A DNA stretch of 64,000 nt from the NCBI RefSeq assembly GCF_023223525.1, contig NZ_JALPRX010000086.1, forward strand, positions 1-64,000, in the 5' to 3' direction. Positions 1 to 12,384 of this stretch are shown piece by piece. A program made the translations under genes and the position numbers. Below the pieces are notes generated by a model, which saw only the letters and a program-made list of their open reading frames with translations, searched no databases and was not told the DNA's origin. Every line of letters begins with the position of its first letter. Positions within the stretch are counted from its first letter, which is position 1. Origin of the DNA: Roseomonas acroporae. Lineage in GTDB: Bacteria > Pseudomonadota > Alphaproteobacteria > Acetobacterales > Acetobacteraceae.

Positions 1-236
1 ACCCCTCCGGCCAGGGAAGGCGCTGCCTTCCCTGGAACCCATCCGGCAGGAGGGCGAGGCCCTCCTGCACCTCTCTTCGTTTGCTCGCGGGTGTTTCAAC
101 AACCCGGATGTCTCTGCCGAAAGGGGCTTCGTCCTTTGGTGGGAGAGGTACGGGAGAGGGCGACGCCCCCCTGCCGGGGCTCGGGGCAGCGCCCCGATGC
201 CCCCGAGCCGGCCGCACGGCCCCTCAGGGCGCCCCC
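1..236. repeat. Intergenic cluster of short palindromes (cluster A)
   Basis: No gene is seen. The stretch holds a row of perfect short hairpins that all have the form arm-GC-three bases-GC-arm: arms at 11-21/25-35 (loop GCT), 47-55/59-67 (loop GAG) and 182-187/191-196 (loop AGC). The spacer around 125-150 (CTTTGGTGGGAG) recurs on the opposite strand in cluster B near 42430, so this is a dispersed repeat family and not chance GC skew. It lies directly downstream of the DUF6311 gene and could also act as its terminator, although no T-tract is present. Confidence 0.6.
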
Positions 237-2414
237 TCAGGGCGTCTCCACCAGCCCGATCGACTTGATCCCCAGCGCCAGCGCCCGGTCGTCGGCGTTC
301 ACCTGCGCGTCGATCGGCCGCACCGCGTCCGGGAATTCGCAGCCGAGCCGCAGCAGGTAGCCGCCCGGAATCGGCATCAGCCGGTCGCGCGGCAGGACCA
401 TCACATGGTCCATCTCCCGGATCGCGCCGCTGCCGGTGAAGCGCCCGATCTCGTGGCCGCCGACCGAGAAGATCAGCCGCTGGTGCTCCCAGCGCGGCGG
501 CAGGAAGAACATGCCGGTGATGCGCAGGCCCACCCGCTCCGGCAGGTCCGCCGGCAGTCGCAGCACGATCTCGGCATGCTTGCCGTCGTTCCAGGTATGC
601 GTCGACTCGGGCCGCGACCAGCCGACCGAGAGCGCCCCGGTGCCGCTCTCGCCGCTCACCGTGCGCAGCGTCTCGCCGATGCGCAGCGCCGGCAGGACCT
701 GCTCCGGCCGGATCGGCACCGCGCCGACCGCGGCGGGGTCGGGCACGAAGCGCTTCCCGCCCGGCGCCAGCACGTAGAAGCCGTCCACCTGCACCAGCAG
801 GTCGTCGCCCGCCGGGTCGAGCCCGAGCAGCACCGAGGCGGCGAAGGCCGGGTTGCCGAGGATGTAGACCGTCTCCGGGTCGAAGCGCCCGTTCGCCACC
901 ATGGACTCGGCCTCGCGGCGCAGCGCCTCCATGTTCCCGAGGTCCCAGCGCGCCAGGTACACCATGTCGAGGCCGAGGCGGTGATCCGCCGCGAGCGTCG
1001 CGATGCGCGACCAGCCGGCCGCATCCATCTGCGGCGGCAGCCGGCGGATGCGCCGGTAGTGCGGCAGGACGGCGCCCCAGAACGGCGCCCCGGGCGCCAG
1101 ATTCCACTGCGCCGGCGCCGCGAGGTAGCGGTTGCGCAGCGGCAGCCAGCCCGGGCTGGTGTCCCACACCTGCAGGGCCAGCGCCGCCGCCAGCACCGCC
1201 GAGGCCGCCCGGCTGCCCCAGCGGCGCACCAGCACCAGCACGGCCAGCATCGTCAGCAGGTACAGCATCGGCCAGACGAAGCGCGCGGCGCTGCGCAGCA
1301 CGTTGGCGATCCGCAGCGCCCAGGGCGGGAAGGGCAGCCAGCGCTCGAAGGTGCCGATGCTGGGGCGGTAGGTGACGGCGAAGGCCAGCAACCCCAGCAG
1401 CACCAGCAGCAGCGGCACGTACTGCCAGGAAAGGGCCGGACGCCTGCCGCGCCGGCCGACGAGCAGCGCCACCAGCGCCGCCGCCCAGGCCACGAGGCCG
1501 CCGAGGCCGGGGAAGACCGGCGACTCGGTCAGGGTGGTGCCGAGCGGGATCGGCGGCAGCAGCCGCGACCAGCCATCCGGGTGCAGCAGGGCCAGCAGGT
1601 TGAAGCGGTACTCGCCGTAGCCGGCCGAGGTGTAGCCGGTGCCGATCAGGAAGAAGCCGCTCAGCCACAGCAGCAGGAACACGCCGAGGACGCCGCAGGC
1701 CGCCTCCGCGAGCGTGGCGCCCCAGGAGCGGCCGAGGAGCAGCCGGCGCAGCAGGTCCGCCCCCCACAGCGCCGCCACCATCACCAGGATGTAGGAGTGG
1801 ATGCCGGCCGCCAGCACCAGCAGCCCGACCCAGAGCACCCCCTGGCGGCGCCAGGGCGGCGCCACCGCCAGCCACAGCGCGAACAGGATCAGCCAGTGCG
1901 AGGAGAGCGCGTAATGGCCGCCGATCCGGAACAGGAAGACCGGTGCCGCGACCAGCAGCCCGGTGCCGAGCAGCCGCGGCAGCGGCCGCGTGGTCGCCTG
2001 CCCCATCAGCAGCCAGCCGCCGAGCGCCTGCAGCAGGAAGCACAGCAGCACCCACAGGCCGAGATACTGCGGCAGCGGCAGCACGCCCGACAGCGCCTTC
2101 AGCGGCATCGCCAGGATCGGGATGATGTCGGCATTGTAGATCGAGGAGCCGAGCTCCAGCCCGTAATCCGGGTTGGCGCCCGGCGGGAAGTGCCAGGGCG
2201 ACTGCACGAAGAAGCGCCAGGCGAGCACGTAGGTCGACGGGTCGCCCTGGTTGAGCCAGCCGGTGCGCGCCGGATCGAGGATCGCGAGGCCGCCGATCGC
2301 CACGAAGGCGCCGAAGCCCATCAGCACCGCGAGCGCGGCGCCGAGAGCGGTGATCCCGGGTGGCTGCGGCTCCATGCCGGCCCGGGGCGCGGCTGAACGC
2401 ATCGGCTCGATCAA
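237..2414 (-). CDS. DUF6311 family polytopic membrane protein (putative envelope glycosyltransferase)
   Basis: This 725-residue inner-membrane protein has a short cytoplasmic N-terminus, about ten hydrophobic segments through roughly residue 430, then a soluble C-terminal domain of about 290 residues. The N-terminal motif NQGDPSTYVLAWRFF followed by a PGANPDYG segment is typical of DUF6311 proteins, which resemble GT-C glycosyltransferases. Activity and substrate cannot be read from the sequence. The start is TTG at 2414, chosen because an AGGGGG Shine-Dalgarno lies six bases upstream; an ATG at 2402 is the alternative. It lies downstream of a methyltransferase and GT2 pair on the same strand, which supports a role in surface polysaccharide or glycan modification. 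Confidence 0.75.
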   Translation of the reverse strand: MIEPMRSAAPRAGMEPQPPGITALGAALAVLMGFGAFVAIGGLAILDPARTGWLNQGDPSTYVLAWRFFVQSPWHFPPGANPDYGLELGSSIYNADIIPILAMPLKALSGVLPLPQYLGLWVLLCFLLQALGGWLLMGQATTRPLPRLLGTGLLVAAPVFLFRIGGHYALSSHWLILFALWLAVAPPWRRQGVLWVGLLVLAAGIHSYILVMVAALWGADLLRRLLLGRSWGATLAEAACGVLGVFLLLWLSGFFLIGTGYTSAGYGEYRFNLLALLHPDGWSRLLPPIPLGTTLTESPVFPGLGGLVAWAAALVALLVGRRGRRPALSWQYVPLLLVLLGLLAFAVTYRPSIGTFERWLPFPPWALRIANVLRSAARFVWPMLYLLTMLAVLVLVRRWGSRAASAVLAAALALQVWDTSPGWLPLRNRYLAAPAQWNLAPGAPFWGAVLPHYRRIRRLPPQMDAAGWSRIATLAADHRLGLDMVYLARWDLGNMEALRREAESMVANGRFDPETVYILGNPAFAASVLLGLDPAGDDLLVQVDGFYVLAPGGKRFVPDPAAVGAVPIRPEQVLPALRIGETLRTVSGESGTGALSVGWSRPESTHTWNDGKHAEIVLRLPADLPERVGLRITGMFFLPPRWEHQRLIFSVGGHEIGRFTGSGAIREMDHVMVLPRDRLMPIPGGYLLRLGCEFPDAVRPIDAQVNADDRALALGIKSIGLVETP

Positions 2415-2721
2415 GTTGATCCCCCTGCTGACATCGTGCCGGCCACCCCGCGGCGTCCTGCCGCGTCGGCCCGCACGGAACTGCCCGTCATGCGGCGGGC
2501 CGGCCCCCTGCCCGCCCCCTCTCCGGCCCCGGCGTGCCCGCCGCGCCCGCGCGCGGTCCCCTGGCCGGCGTGATCGGGATTCCCGCGGGCCGGCCCGTAC
2601 CGGTCAGCGCCGGCGCGGACCGGCGCGATTCACCGGTCCGGCGCGCGGCCGGGGCCCGCCCCTCCGGACGGGCCCGCGCGCCATGCCGGTCCGCGCGAGC
2701 CGGGGCCCGCGCGGGGCGGCG
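2415..2721. other. Intergenic, no gene seen
   Basis: About 300 bases of GC-rich sequence separate the methyltransferase stop from the DUF6311 start. It contains the Shine-Dalgarno of the DUF6311 gene and several imperfect GC inverted repeats around 2570-2690. No conserved reading frame or convincing promoter was found. Confidence 0.5.
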
Positions 2722-3438
2722 TCAGTCCTTGCGCGCCCGCACGAAGGCGGAGAGGCCGCCGGCCCGGTTGTAGGGGAACCAGGGCAGCTCGGCGCGGCAG
2801 ACCGCCTCCAGCGCCGCGTTGCTCAGCGCGCCGTGTTGCCGGAGGCTGCTTTTCGGCGCCGCCTCGTCCTTGCCCAGCACCTTGCCGCCGAGCCGCACCC
2901 CGGCCACCAGCGGCAGGATCGAGGCGAAGTAGTAGGCGCCCCGCTCCACGACGAAGCCCGCGCGGCGCAGCACGTCCTCGATCTGCTTCAGGGTGTAGCG
3001 GCGCTCGTGGCCGAGGAACACGTCGTGCCCGCTCCACAGCCACTCGAAGGCCGGCACCGTCACCACGCAGCGCGCGCCGGCGGGCAGCTTGGCGAAGTAC
3101 TCGGCGGCGAGGCCGACATCGTCCGGGACGTGCTCCAGCACGTCCATCATCAGCAGCAGCCCGGCCTCGCTCCGCCCGACCTGCCGGCGGAAGCGGATCG
3201 GCTTGCCCGCCTCCTGCTCGTCGTGGTCGTCCGGGTAGTTCGGGTCGACGCAGACCGCCTCGGCCAGCGCCGTGTGCCGCAGCAACTGGCGCGCGAAGAA
3301 GCCGGAGCCCGCGCCGACATCGAGCAGCGAGCCGGGCGAGAGATCGGCGGTCAGCCGCGCCAGCGCCGCGTACTTGGCGCGGTAGTACCAGTGCGCGCCG
3401 ATGGCGTCGCCCAGGATGTCGGATTCCCTGAGGTCCAA
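2722..3438 (-). CDS. Class I SAM-dependent methyltransferase
   Basis: The 238-residue soluble protein has a Rossmann-fold methyltransferase core. Motif I is LLDVGAGSGFFARQLL near residue 40, an acidic strand end (VCVDPNYPDD) follows near 63, and a post-motif (LLLMMDVLEHVPDD) near 95 is typical of family 11/25-type enzymes. The methyl acceptor is unknown. It starts three bases after the stop of the upstream GT2 gene, so the two are almost certainly co-transcribed and translationally linked. A polyprenyl-linked sugar or glycan precursor is a reasonable but unproven target. Confidence 0.85.
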   Translation of the reverse strand: MDLRESDILGDAIGAHWYYRAKYAALARLTADLSPGSLLDVGAGSGFFARQLLRHTALAEAVCVDPNYPDDHDEQEAGKPIRFRRQVGRSEAGLLLMMDVLEHVPDDVGLAAEYFAKLPAGARCVVTVPAFEWLWSGHDVFLGHERRYTLKQIEDVLRRAGFVVERGAYYFASILPLVAGVRLGGKVLGKDEAAPKSSLRQHGALSNAALEAVCRAELPWFPYNRAGGLSAFVRARKD

Positions 3439-3441
3439 GTC

Positions 3442-4470
3442 TCAATGCTCCGTGTCGGGCGGACCGATCTCGCGCGCCACCAGGTAGAGCGGCCGCCCCT
3501 TCACCTCGACGAAGAGCCGGCCGAGATACTCGCCGATCACGCCGAGCGAGAGGAGCTGCACGCCGCCGAGGAACAGCAGCACCGCCATCATCGAGGGATA
3601 GCCGGGCAGGTCGATGCCGAGCACCAGCACGCGCACCACGATGAACATGGCGTAGAGGAAGGAGAGCAGCGCGATGACGGCGCCGAGATAGGTCCAGACG
3701 CGCAGCGGCACGGTGGAGAAGCTCGTGATGCCGTCCAGCGCGAAATTCCACAGCCGCCAGTAGTTCCACTTGCTTTCGCCCGCCGCCCGCTCCGCGCGCT
3801 CGAAGGGCACGCCGACCGTGCGGAAGCCGACCCAGGCGAACAGCCCCTTCATGAAGCGCCCCCGCTCCGGCAGCCGCCGCAGCGCCTCGACCACGGCCCG
3901 GTCCACGAGGCGGAAATCCCCGGCGTCGGGCGGGATGCGCGTGTTGGCCACGCGGTTGAACGCGCCGTAGAACCAGCCGGCGGTCATGCGCTTGAGGGCG
4001 GTGTCGCTGCTGCGGTCGGCGCGGCTGCCGTAGACCACCTCGTAGCCCTCGCGCCAGCGCGCGACCAGGGTGGGGATCAGCTCCGGCGGGTCCTGCAGGT
4101 CGACGTCGATCAGCACCACCGCGTCGCCGCGCGCCCGGTCGAGGCCGGCGCTCATCGCCGCCTCCTTGCCGAAATTGCGCGACAGCGCCACGACCCGGAT
4201 CCGCCGGTCCGCGGCGGCGAGCCGCGCCAGCAGCGCGACGGTGCCGTCCGTCGAGCCGTCATCGACGAACAGCAGCTCGAAGCGCAGCCCGGCGCCCTCC
4301 AGCACCGCGACCACCGCGTCCAGGAACAGCGGCACCGCCTGCTCCTCGTTGAGCACCGGCACGACGAGGGTCAGCAGCGGGTCGGCCGGCCGTGGGCGGG
4401 CCTCGGCGGGCATGGTCGGGACGGGCGCGTCGGCGACCGTCGCGACGGGATCGGGCGGGATTGGCGGCAT
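3442..4470 (-). CDS. Family 2 glycosyltransferase, polyprenyl-phosphate sugar transferase type
   Basis: The protein has a GT-A domain with VVPVLNEE, VDDGSTDGT and LIDVDLQDPPELIPT (the DxD region), then a GDFRLVDR motif, then two C-terminal membrane segments (about residues 250-275 and 290-315). This is the architecture of GtrB/ArnC/DPM1-like enzymes that load a sugar on undecaprenyl phosphate at the inner membrane. I start it at ATG 4470, giving 342 residues; a TTG at 4527 would add 19 residues but sits inside a seven-base-pair GC hairpin (4518-4534) and has no clear Shine-Dalgarno. The downstream methyltransferase follows after three bases. No GtrA-like flippase lies nearby. Confidence 0.85.
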   Translation of the reverse strand: MPPIPPDPVATVADAPVPTMPAEARPRPADPLLTLVVPVLNEEQAVPLFLDAVVAVLEGAGLRFELLFVDDGSTDGTVALLARLAAADRRIRVVALSRNFGKEAAMSAGLDRARGDAVVLIDVDLQDPPELIPTLVARWREGYEVVYGSRADRSSDTALKRMTAGWFYGAFNRVANTRIPPDAGDFRLVDRAVVEALRRLPERGRFMKGLFAWVGFRTVGVPFERAERAAGESKWNYWRLWNFALDGITSFSTVPLRVWTYLGAVIALLSFLYAMFIVVRVLVLGIDLPGYPSMMAVLLFLGGVQLLSLGVIGEYLGRLFVEVKGRPLYLVAREIGPPDTEH

Positions 4471-4611
4471 CACATCTTGTTGGCGGCGCGGCAGCGGGGC
4501 TTTGGCATAATCCCCCAGGGGCGGCAACCGCCCCGGCGCGCCTCGGCCGCGCGTCGGCGGCGAGAGTCAGCCCTCCGCTTCGACACCGTGCGGTGACCGA
4601 GGAATTGGACG

Positions 4612-4965
4612 ATGCCCCTCAAAAGTGGCACGATTGGACCACAATTGATCGCTGGACGTGTGCAGATGCCGGTCAGGAGTATCGTGGCGGAACTTACCGA
4701 CCATGAAGCGCGCATGCTCGTGCTCGAAATGTCCGTCGCCGCGCTGATCGCCCAGCTTCCGCAGGCCTCCCTGGAGGAGGTGGTCGGGATGCTTTCCTTC
4801 GTCGCCGGCGCGGCGGAGGAGGCCGAGGACGTGGCCGTCCCGGCCGGCGAGGAGCAGCTCGCCCAGATCCGCCACTGGGCCCATGAGATGCTCGGCCGCG
4901 TCATGGTGTCGCGCAAGGCGTCGCGGGGCACCGCGCCGCAGGACCGGTCGCAGGACAAGCGGTAG
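4612..4965 (+). CDS. Hypothetical protein (117 aa)
   Basis: This small gene is not recognised. It is supported by a GAGGAA Shine-Dalgarno nine bases before the ATG and by non-shadow composition: the predicted protein is mostly helical and acidic, with AELTDHEARMLVLEMSVAALIAQLP followed by an acidic stretch (AAEEAEDVAVPAGEEQ) and a basic tail. It has no signal peptide or membrane segment. It is divergent from the GT2 gene and convergent with the Bug gene, so neighbours give no functional hint. A later start at 4666 is possible. Confidence 0.6.
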   Translation: MPLKSGTIGPQLIAGRVQMPVRSIVAELTDHEARMLVLEMSVAALIAQLPQASLEEVVGMLSFVAGAAEEAEDVAVPAGEEQLAQIRHWAHEMLGRVMVSRKASRGTAPQDRSQDKR

Positions 4966-4989
4966 AACGGGGCGCCGCACGGGCCCGCC

Positions 4990-5958
4990 TCAGTTGTTGG
5001 TCACCCCGGCCTGCCGCACGATCGGCCCCCAGCGGTCGAATTCCGCGCGCACATAGGCGTCGGTCGCGTCCGGGTCCATCCACAGGCTGTCCGAGCCCAG
5101 CTCGGCGAGCCGCGCCTGCATCGCCGGCTCCTCCAGCAGCCGCCTGGTCTCCGCCGCCATGCGCTCCAGCACCGGCTGCGGCGTGCCGCGCGGCGCGAAC
5201 AGCCCGGTCCAGGAGCGCACCTCGTAGTCCGGCACGCCGCCCTCGGCGATGGTGGGCAGTTCCGGCCGGCTGCGCAGCCGCGCGCGGCTGCCGACGCCCA
5301 GGATACGGACCTGCCCGGCCTCGTGCGCCGGCAGCAGGGTCGGCAGGTTGAGGAAGGCGATCGGCACCGTGCCGGCGATCAGGTCGGTCAGCGCCGGGCC
5401 GCCGCCGCGATAGGGCACGTGGTTCAGCGGCACCCCGGCGCGCAGCCGGAACAGCTCCCCCGCCAGGTGGTTGCTGCTGCCGACGCCGCTGGAGGCGAAG
5501 CTCACGCCGCCCGGCGTCGTGCGCAGCTTCGCCAGCAGCCCGGCGAGATCGGCGACGCCGACCGAGGGATGCACCGCCAGCGCGTTCGGCACGTCCACCA
5601 GCATGGACATCGCCACCAGCGCCTCGCGCGGGTCGTAGCCCTGGTCCGGCACCACGAGGTGGTTGAAGACGTGGTTGGAGGCGGAGGAGACCAGCAGCAG
5701 GTGCGAGTCCGGCCGCGCCCGCGCCACCTGCGCCATGCCGATCGCCCCGCCGGCGCCGGTGCGGTTCTCCACCACGAAGGAGCGGCCGTAGGCGGCCTGC
5801 AGGCCCGGCGCCAGCAGCCGCGCCACCACGTCGTTCGAGCCGCCCGGCGCGTAGGGCACGACCAGCGTCACCGTGCGCTGCGGCCACGCCTCCTGCGCCT
5901 GCCCCGGCCGCACGGCCGCGAGCAGCGCCAGCGCGGCGGCGAGTCCCCGTCGTTGCAT
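4990..5958 (-). CDS. Bug-family tripartite tricarboxylate transporter substrate-binding protein
   Basis: The 322-residue periplasmic protein has an N-terminal signal peptide (cleavage near AQA-QEAWP), then the Bug hallmarks VTLVVPYAPGGSNDVVARLL, a VVENRTGAGGAIG motif near residue 60, and GVGSSNHLAGELF followed by HVPYRGGGPALTDLIAGTV. Bug proteins deliver carboxylates or aromatic acids to TctAB permeases. No tctA or tctB lies nearby, so it is an orphan receptor; such orphans are common in Acetobacteraceae and Burkholderiales. The ligand cannot be predicted. A second, diverged Bug protein is encoded at 56072. Confidence 0.92.
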   Translation of the reverse strand: MQRRGLAAALALLAAVRPGQAQEAWPQRTVTLVVPYAPGGSNDVVARLLAPGLQAAYGRSFVVENRTGAGGAIGMAQVARARPDSHLLLVSSASNHVFNHLVVPDQGYDPREALVAMSMLVDVPNALAVHPSVGVADLAGLLAKLRTTPGGVSFASSGVGSSNHLAGELFRLRAGVPLNHVPYRGGGPALTDLIAGTVPIAFLNLPTLLPAHEAGQVRILGVGSRARLRSRPELPTIAEGGVPDYEVRSWTGLFAPRGTPQPVLERMAAETRRLLEEPAMQARLAELGSDSLWMDPDATDAYVRAEFDRWGPIVRQAGVTNN

Positions 5959-6099
5959 GGACGCCCATCCCTTCCTGTTGGCAGGCAGGATGGCAGCTTC
6001 GGCGGTCGCCGGGGAGGCCGCCCATCCGGCTCCCGCGATCCGCCGGGGCCGGTCCGGCGGGGGGCGCCGCCATCCCCGATGCCGGGTCTCGCCGCCGCC

Positions 6100-7245
6100 T
6101 CAGCCGAGCAGGCTCTCCCGCAGCGACGTCCAGCGCCCCACCACCGCGCCCAGCTCGAAGCCCGCCGCCCGTGCGCGCCCCCGCGCCGAGAGCGCCGCCC
6201 GCAGCGCCGGATCCCCCGCGAGCCGCCGGAACGCCGCCGCCAGCGAGGCCGGGTCCTCGTGGTCCACGTAGACCGCCGCGTCGCCCGCCAGTTCCGGCAG
6301 CCCGCCGCGCCGCGTCGTCACCAGCACCGCGCCGCAGGCCAGCGCCTCCTGCGCCACGCGCGGATAGGGGTCGTGCCAGCGGCTCGGCACCGCCGCCACG
6401 GCCGCGCGCGAAAGCGCCGCCAGCGTCTCCGCATTGTTGCGGAAGCCCAGCATGTCGATCCCCGCCGACGCCGCCAGCGGCCGCAGCGCGGCGGTGAAGG
6501 GCGTCTCCGGGCTGTCGGCGCGGAAGCGGTCGGCGCCGATGACCGCGGCGCGCCAGCCGGGCATGTCGGGCAGCGCCAGGGCGCAGGCGCGCACGAAGGT
6601 GTCCGCGCCCTTGTCCGCCGCGAGCCGCCCGACGAAGAGCAGCACCTTCCCGCGCTCCGCCGACGGCGGCGGCAGCGTGTCGAGGCGCAGCCCGTTGTGC
6701 ATCACCAGCGCCCGCCCCGGCGGCGCGCCCGTTCCGCCGGCTGCGAGATCGCCGGTCAGCCGATCGAGGATGTGGCCCGAGACGCAGCACACGGCGCCGA
6801 GCCGCCCGAGCAGCGCCCGCCGTTCGTCCGGCGTCCGCGCCCGGCGCATGCCGCGCGGGTCGTTGTGCAGCACCAGCACCACCGGCACGCCCGGCAGCCC
6901 GCGCGCGAGGCGCAGCGCCACGTCCGGCCGGTTGTGCACCTCCACCACGTCCGGGCGATCCCGGCGCAGCGCCCGCAGCGCCGCCGCCGCATAGGCGGCG
7001 TTGCTGCCGAGCAGGCGCAGCAGCGGCCCCGGCCGCACCGGCAGGAAGCGCAGGCCCGGATAGGGAGGCGAGTCGGAAGCCGCCCCCAGCACCGTGGTCT
7101 GCCAGCCGGGCGGGCTGGCGGCGGCGAGGTCGCGCACGATCAGCGCGATCGCCCCGGCACGCCCCTCGGAGAAGCCCTCCTTCGGCGGCAGCACGATGGC
7201 GACCCGCCGGGGCGGGCCGCCCGCCGGTGACCCGGACGCGCTCAA
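6100..7245 (-). CDS. Family 4 glycosyltransferase
   Basis: The roughly 381-residue protein is a GT-B glycosyltransferase: the N-terminal half begins RRVAIVLPPKEGFSEGRAGAI, and the C-terminal half has VLLFVGRLAADKGADTFVRA and the nucleotide-sugar-binding PYPRVAQEALACGAVLVTT region with the usual catalytic Glu. The reading frame has no ATG or GTG between the ppdK stop (7310) and the first strand of the fold, so TTG at 7245 is the only reasonable start. It is probably cytoplasmic and may modify a lipopolysaccharide or exopolysaccharide. It follows ppdK by about 65 bases on the same strand. Confidence 0.82.
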   Translation of the reverse strand: MSASGSPAGGPPRRVAIVLPPKEGFSEGRAGAIALIVRDLAAASPPGWQTTVLGAASDSPPYPGLRFLPVRPGPLLRLLGSNAAYAAAALRALRRDRPDVVEVHNRPDVALRLARGLPGVPVVLVLHNDPRGMRRARTPDERRALLGRLGAVCCVSGHILDRLTGDLAAGGTGAPPGRALVMHNGLRLDTLPPPSAERGKVLLFVGRLAADKGADTFVRACALALPDMPGWRAAVIGADRFRADSPETPFTAALRPLAASAGIDMLGFRNNAETLAALSRAAVAAVPSRWHDPYPRVAQEALACGAVLVTTRRGGLPELAGDAAVYVDHEDPASLAAAFRRLAGDPALRAALSARGRARAAGFELGAVVGRWTSLRESLLG

Positions 7246-7309
7246 CCCGGACGCCCCGCCCCGCGCCGGGCGCCCGGCGCGTCGCCGGGGCGCGCCGGCA
7301 CGGCGTGGC

Positions 7310-9985
<2,676 letters not shown>

Positions 9986-10047
9986 CCGGGATCCCTTCCC
10001 CTGTCGCGCCGTCCGGGCGGGCGCGCGGCCCGCCCGGTGCGGCGACC

Positions 10048-12219
10048 TCAGCCTTCGATCTTCGAGAAGTCGGCGACGGCGTCCATGGCGGCGCGCAGTC
10101 GCGAGAGCAGTCGCAGGCGGTTCACCCGGAGCGCCGGGTCGGCGTCGTTGACGATGACGCGGTCGAAGAACGCGTCGACCGGGACGCGCAGCGCCGCCAT
10201 CGCATCCATCGCGGCGGTGAAATCCTCGCGCGCGGCCGCCTCCTTCACCGCGGCCGAGGCCGCGTCCAGCGCCGTCGCCAGCGCCCGCTCCTCGGGCAGG
10301 CGCAGCAGCCCGGCATCGCCGCCCGGCGCGAAGCTGCGCCCGTCGCGCTTCTCCTCGATGCGCAGGATGTTGGCGGCGCGGCGGTAGGCGGCGATCAGGT
10401 TCGCGCCGTCCTCGGTGCCGAGGAAGCGGCGCACCGCCTCGGCGCGCGCCAGCACGCGCACGAGGTCGTCGTCGCGCTCCTCGGCGTCGAGCACGGCGGC
10501 CACGATGTCGTGCCGCGCCCCCTCGGCTCGGAGCTGCACGCGCAGCCGGTCCTTGATGAAGCCCACCACGTCGTCCACCACGCCGGGCCGGTCCTCGGCC
10601 AGCAGCGCCACGCCGCGCTTCCACCAGGCGTCGGCGCCGCCCTGGCCTGCCAGCGAGGAAGCCGGCGCCGCCAGCGCCACCACGCCCTCGTAGGCCGCGT
10701 CCGCCACCGCGAAGAGGTCGAGGCGCAGCCCGTTCTCGCGGATGATGCGGATCACGCCGAGCGCCGCCCGGCGCAGCGCGTAGGGGTCGCCCGAGCCGGT
10801 CGGCGGCTCGCCGGCGCGGAAGAAGCCGACGAGCTGGTCGAGCTTGTCGGCCAGCGCCACCGCCACCGCGACCGGCTCGGCCGGCACCGCGTCGCCCGGC
10901 CCGAGCGGCCGGTAGTGCGCGGTCACGGCCTCGGCCACGCGCGCCTCCTCGCCGTCGGCGCGGGCGTAGTAGCCGCCCATCACGCCCTGCAATTCGGGGA
11001 ACTCGCCCACCATGCCCGAGGCGAGATCGGCCTTGGCCAGCTTCGCCGCGCGCGCCGCCAGCGCGGGGTCGGCGCCCACCATCGGCGCGATCGTCGCGGC
11101 CAGCGCCTCCAGCCGGCGCACGCGCTCGCCCTGCGTGCCGAGCTTCGCGTGGAACACCACCGTGTCCAGCCTCGGCAGGCGTGACTCGAGCGTCTCGCGA
11201 CGGTCGTTGTCCCAGAAGAAGCGGGCGTCGGAGAGGCGGGCGCGCAGCACGCGCTCGTTGCCCGCCACGATCGCGGCGCCGCCATCGGCGGGCACGATGT
11301 TGGCCACCAGCGCGAAGCGCGGCGCGGCGCGGCCATCCGGATGGCGCAGCGCGAAGTAGCGCTGGTTCACCCGCATGGTGGTGCGCATCACCTCGGGCGG
11401 CAGGTCCATGAAGGCGTCGTCGATGCGCCCGAGCAGCGGCACCGGCCATTCCACGAGGCCGGCCACCTCGGCCAGCAGCCCCTCGTCGGGAACCACCTCC
11501 AGCTCCTCGTCGGCGGCGAGCGCGGCCACGCCCTCGCGGATCGCGGCGATGCGCCTGCCCGCATCCGGCACCACGTAGCGCCCGGCCAGGGCGGCGAGGT
11601 AGTCCTCGGCATGGCGCACCGCGAAGGCGCCGGGCGCGTGCACGCGATGCCCCTCGGTCTCGTCGCCCGGGACCAGGCCGTGCCCGTCGTCATCCCGGCC
11701 GGCTTCCATCTGGCGCAGCCCGAAGCGCACCACCTCGCCGTCGAACAGGCAGAGGATGCGGCGCAGCGGCCGCACCCAGGCGAAGCTGCCGCCATCGCCC
11801 CAGCGCATCGACTTCGGCCAGGGAAAGCGGCGCAGCAGCCCGGGCAGCGTCTCGGCCAGCAGCGCGGCGGTGGGTCGGCCGGGCCGGCGGATCACGGCGT
11901 AGAGATAGGCGCCCTTGCCGGTGTCGCGCGCCTCCAGCTCCTCGCGCGTCAGGCCGGTGGCCCGGAGGAAGCCCTCCAGCGCCGGGCCGGTGGCGTCGGC
12001 GCGCGGGCCGCGCCGCTCCTCCTCCACGGCCGGCGTCGCGGCGGGCAGCACGGCGATCAGCGCGATGCGGCGCGGGCCGTACAGGGTGCGCACCGCCTCG
12101 GGCGCGAGGCCGGCCGGCTTCAGCGCCTCGGTCAGCAGCCGCGCGAGGTCGTCCGCCGCCCGCGCCTGCATGCGGGCCGGGATTTCCTCGGAGAAGAGTT
12201 CCAGCAGGAGTTCAGGCAT
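10048..12219 (-). CDS. glyS: Glycine--tRNA ligase beta subunit
   Basis: This is the 723-residue beta chain of the heterotetrameric bacterial glycyl-tRNA synthetase, which binds tRNA-Gly in the cytoplasm. The N-terminus MPELLLELFSEEIPARMQ is diagnostic, and the central KSMRWGDGGSFAWVRPLRRI region and the C-terminal anticodon-binding-like domain (FFDRVIVNDADPALRVNRL) are present. It lies 165 bases after glyQ. The spacer contains a perfect six-base-pair inverted repeat (GGGCAA/TTGCCC around 12247-12265) and two TTGTAC-like boxes, so glyS may have some independent control. Confidence 0.97.
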   Translation of the reverse strand: MPELLLELFSEEIPARMQARAADDLARLLTEALKPAGLAPEAVRTLYGPRRIALIAVLPAATPAVEEERRGPRADATGPALEGFLRATGLTREELEARDTGKGAYLYAVIRRPGRPTAALLAETLPGLLRRFPWPKSMRWGDGGSFAWVRPLRRILCLFDGEVVRFGLRQMEAGRDDDGHGLVPGDETEGHRVHAPGAFAVRHAEDYLAALAGRYVVPDAGRRIAAIREGVAALAADEELEVVPDEGLLAEVAGLVEWPVPLLGRIDDAFMDLPPEVMRTTMRVNQRYFALRHPDGRAAPRFALVANIVPADGGAAIVAGNERVLRARLSDARFFWDNDRRETLESRLPRLDTVVFHAKLGTQGERVRRLEALAATIAPMVGADPALAARAAKLAKADLASGMVGEFPELQGVMGGYYARADGEEARVAEAVTAHYRPLGPGDAVPAEPVAVAVALADKLDQLVGFFRAGEPPTGSGDPYALRRAALGVIRIIRENGLRLDLFAVADAAYEGVVALAAPASSLAGQGGADAWWKRGVALLAEDRPGVVDDVVGFIKDRLRVQLRAEGARHDIVAAVLDAEERDDDLVRVLARAEAVRRFLGTEDGANLIAAYRRAANILRIEEKRDGRSFAPGGDAGLLRLPEERALATALDAASAAVKEAAAREDFTAAMDAMAALRVPVDAFFDRVIVNDADPALRVNRLRLLSRLRAAMDAVADFSKIEG

Positions 12220-12384
12220 CGGGATGCAGGCTTCTTACCGATACGGGCAAGGTCATTGCCCTTGTACAACTCAGGGTACAATTCAGCGGCGTGGTCCGCC
12301 CGGGAAAAGCGCCGGCCCGGCTCCGCCCGGCGAGGATCCGCTCCGGTGGCCGGCCCTGGCGCGGCCGGCGTGGCCCGCGACGCC

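Noticed and set aside
81-2396. A 771-codon plus-strand frame opposite the DUF6311 gene
   Set aside because: Antisense shadow with Gln/Arg/His-rich sequence; the minus strand encodes a clear polytopic membrane protein.
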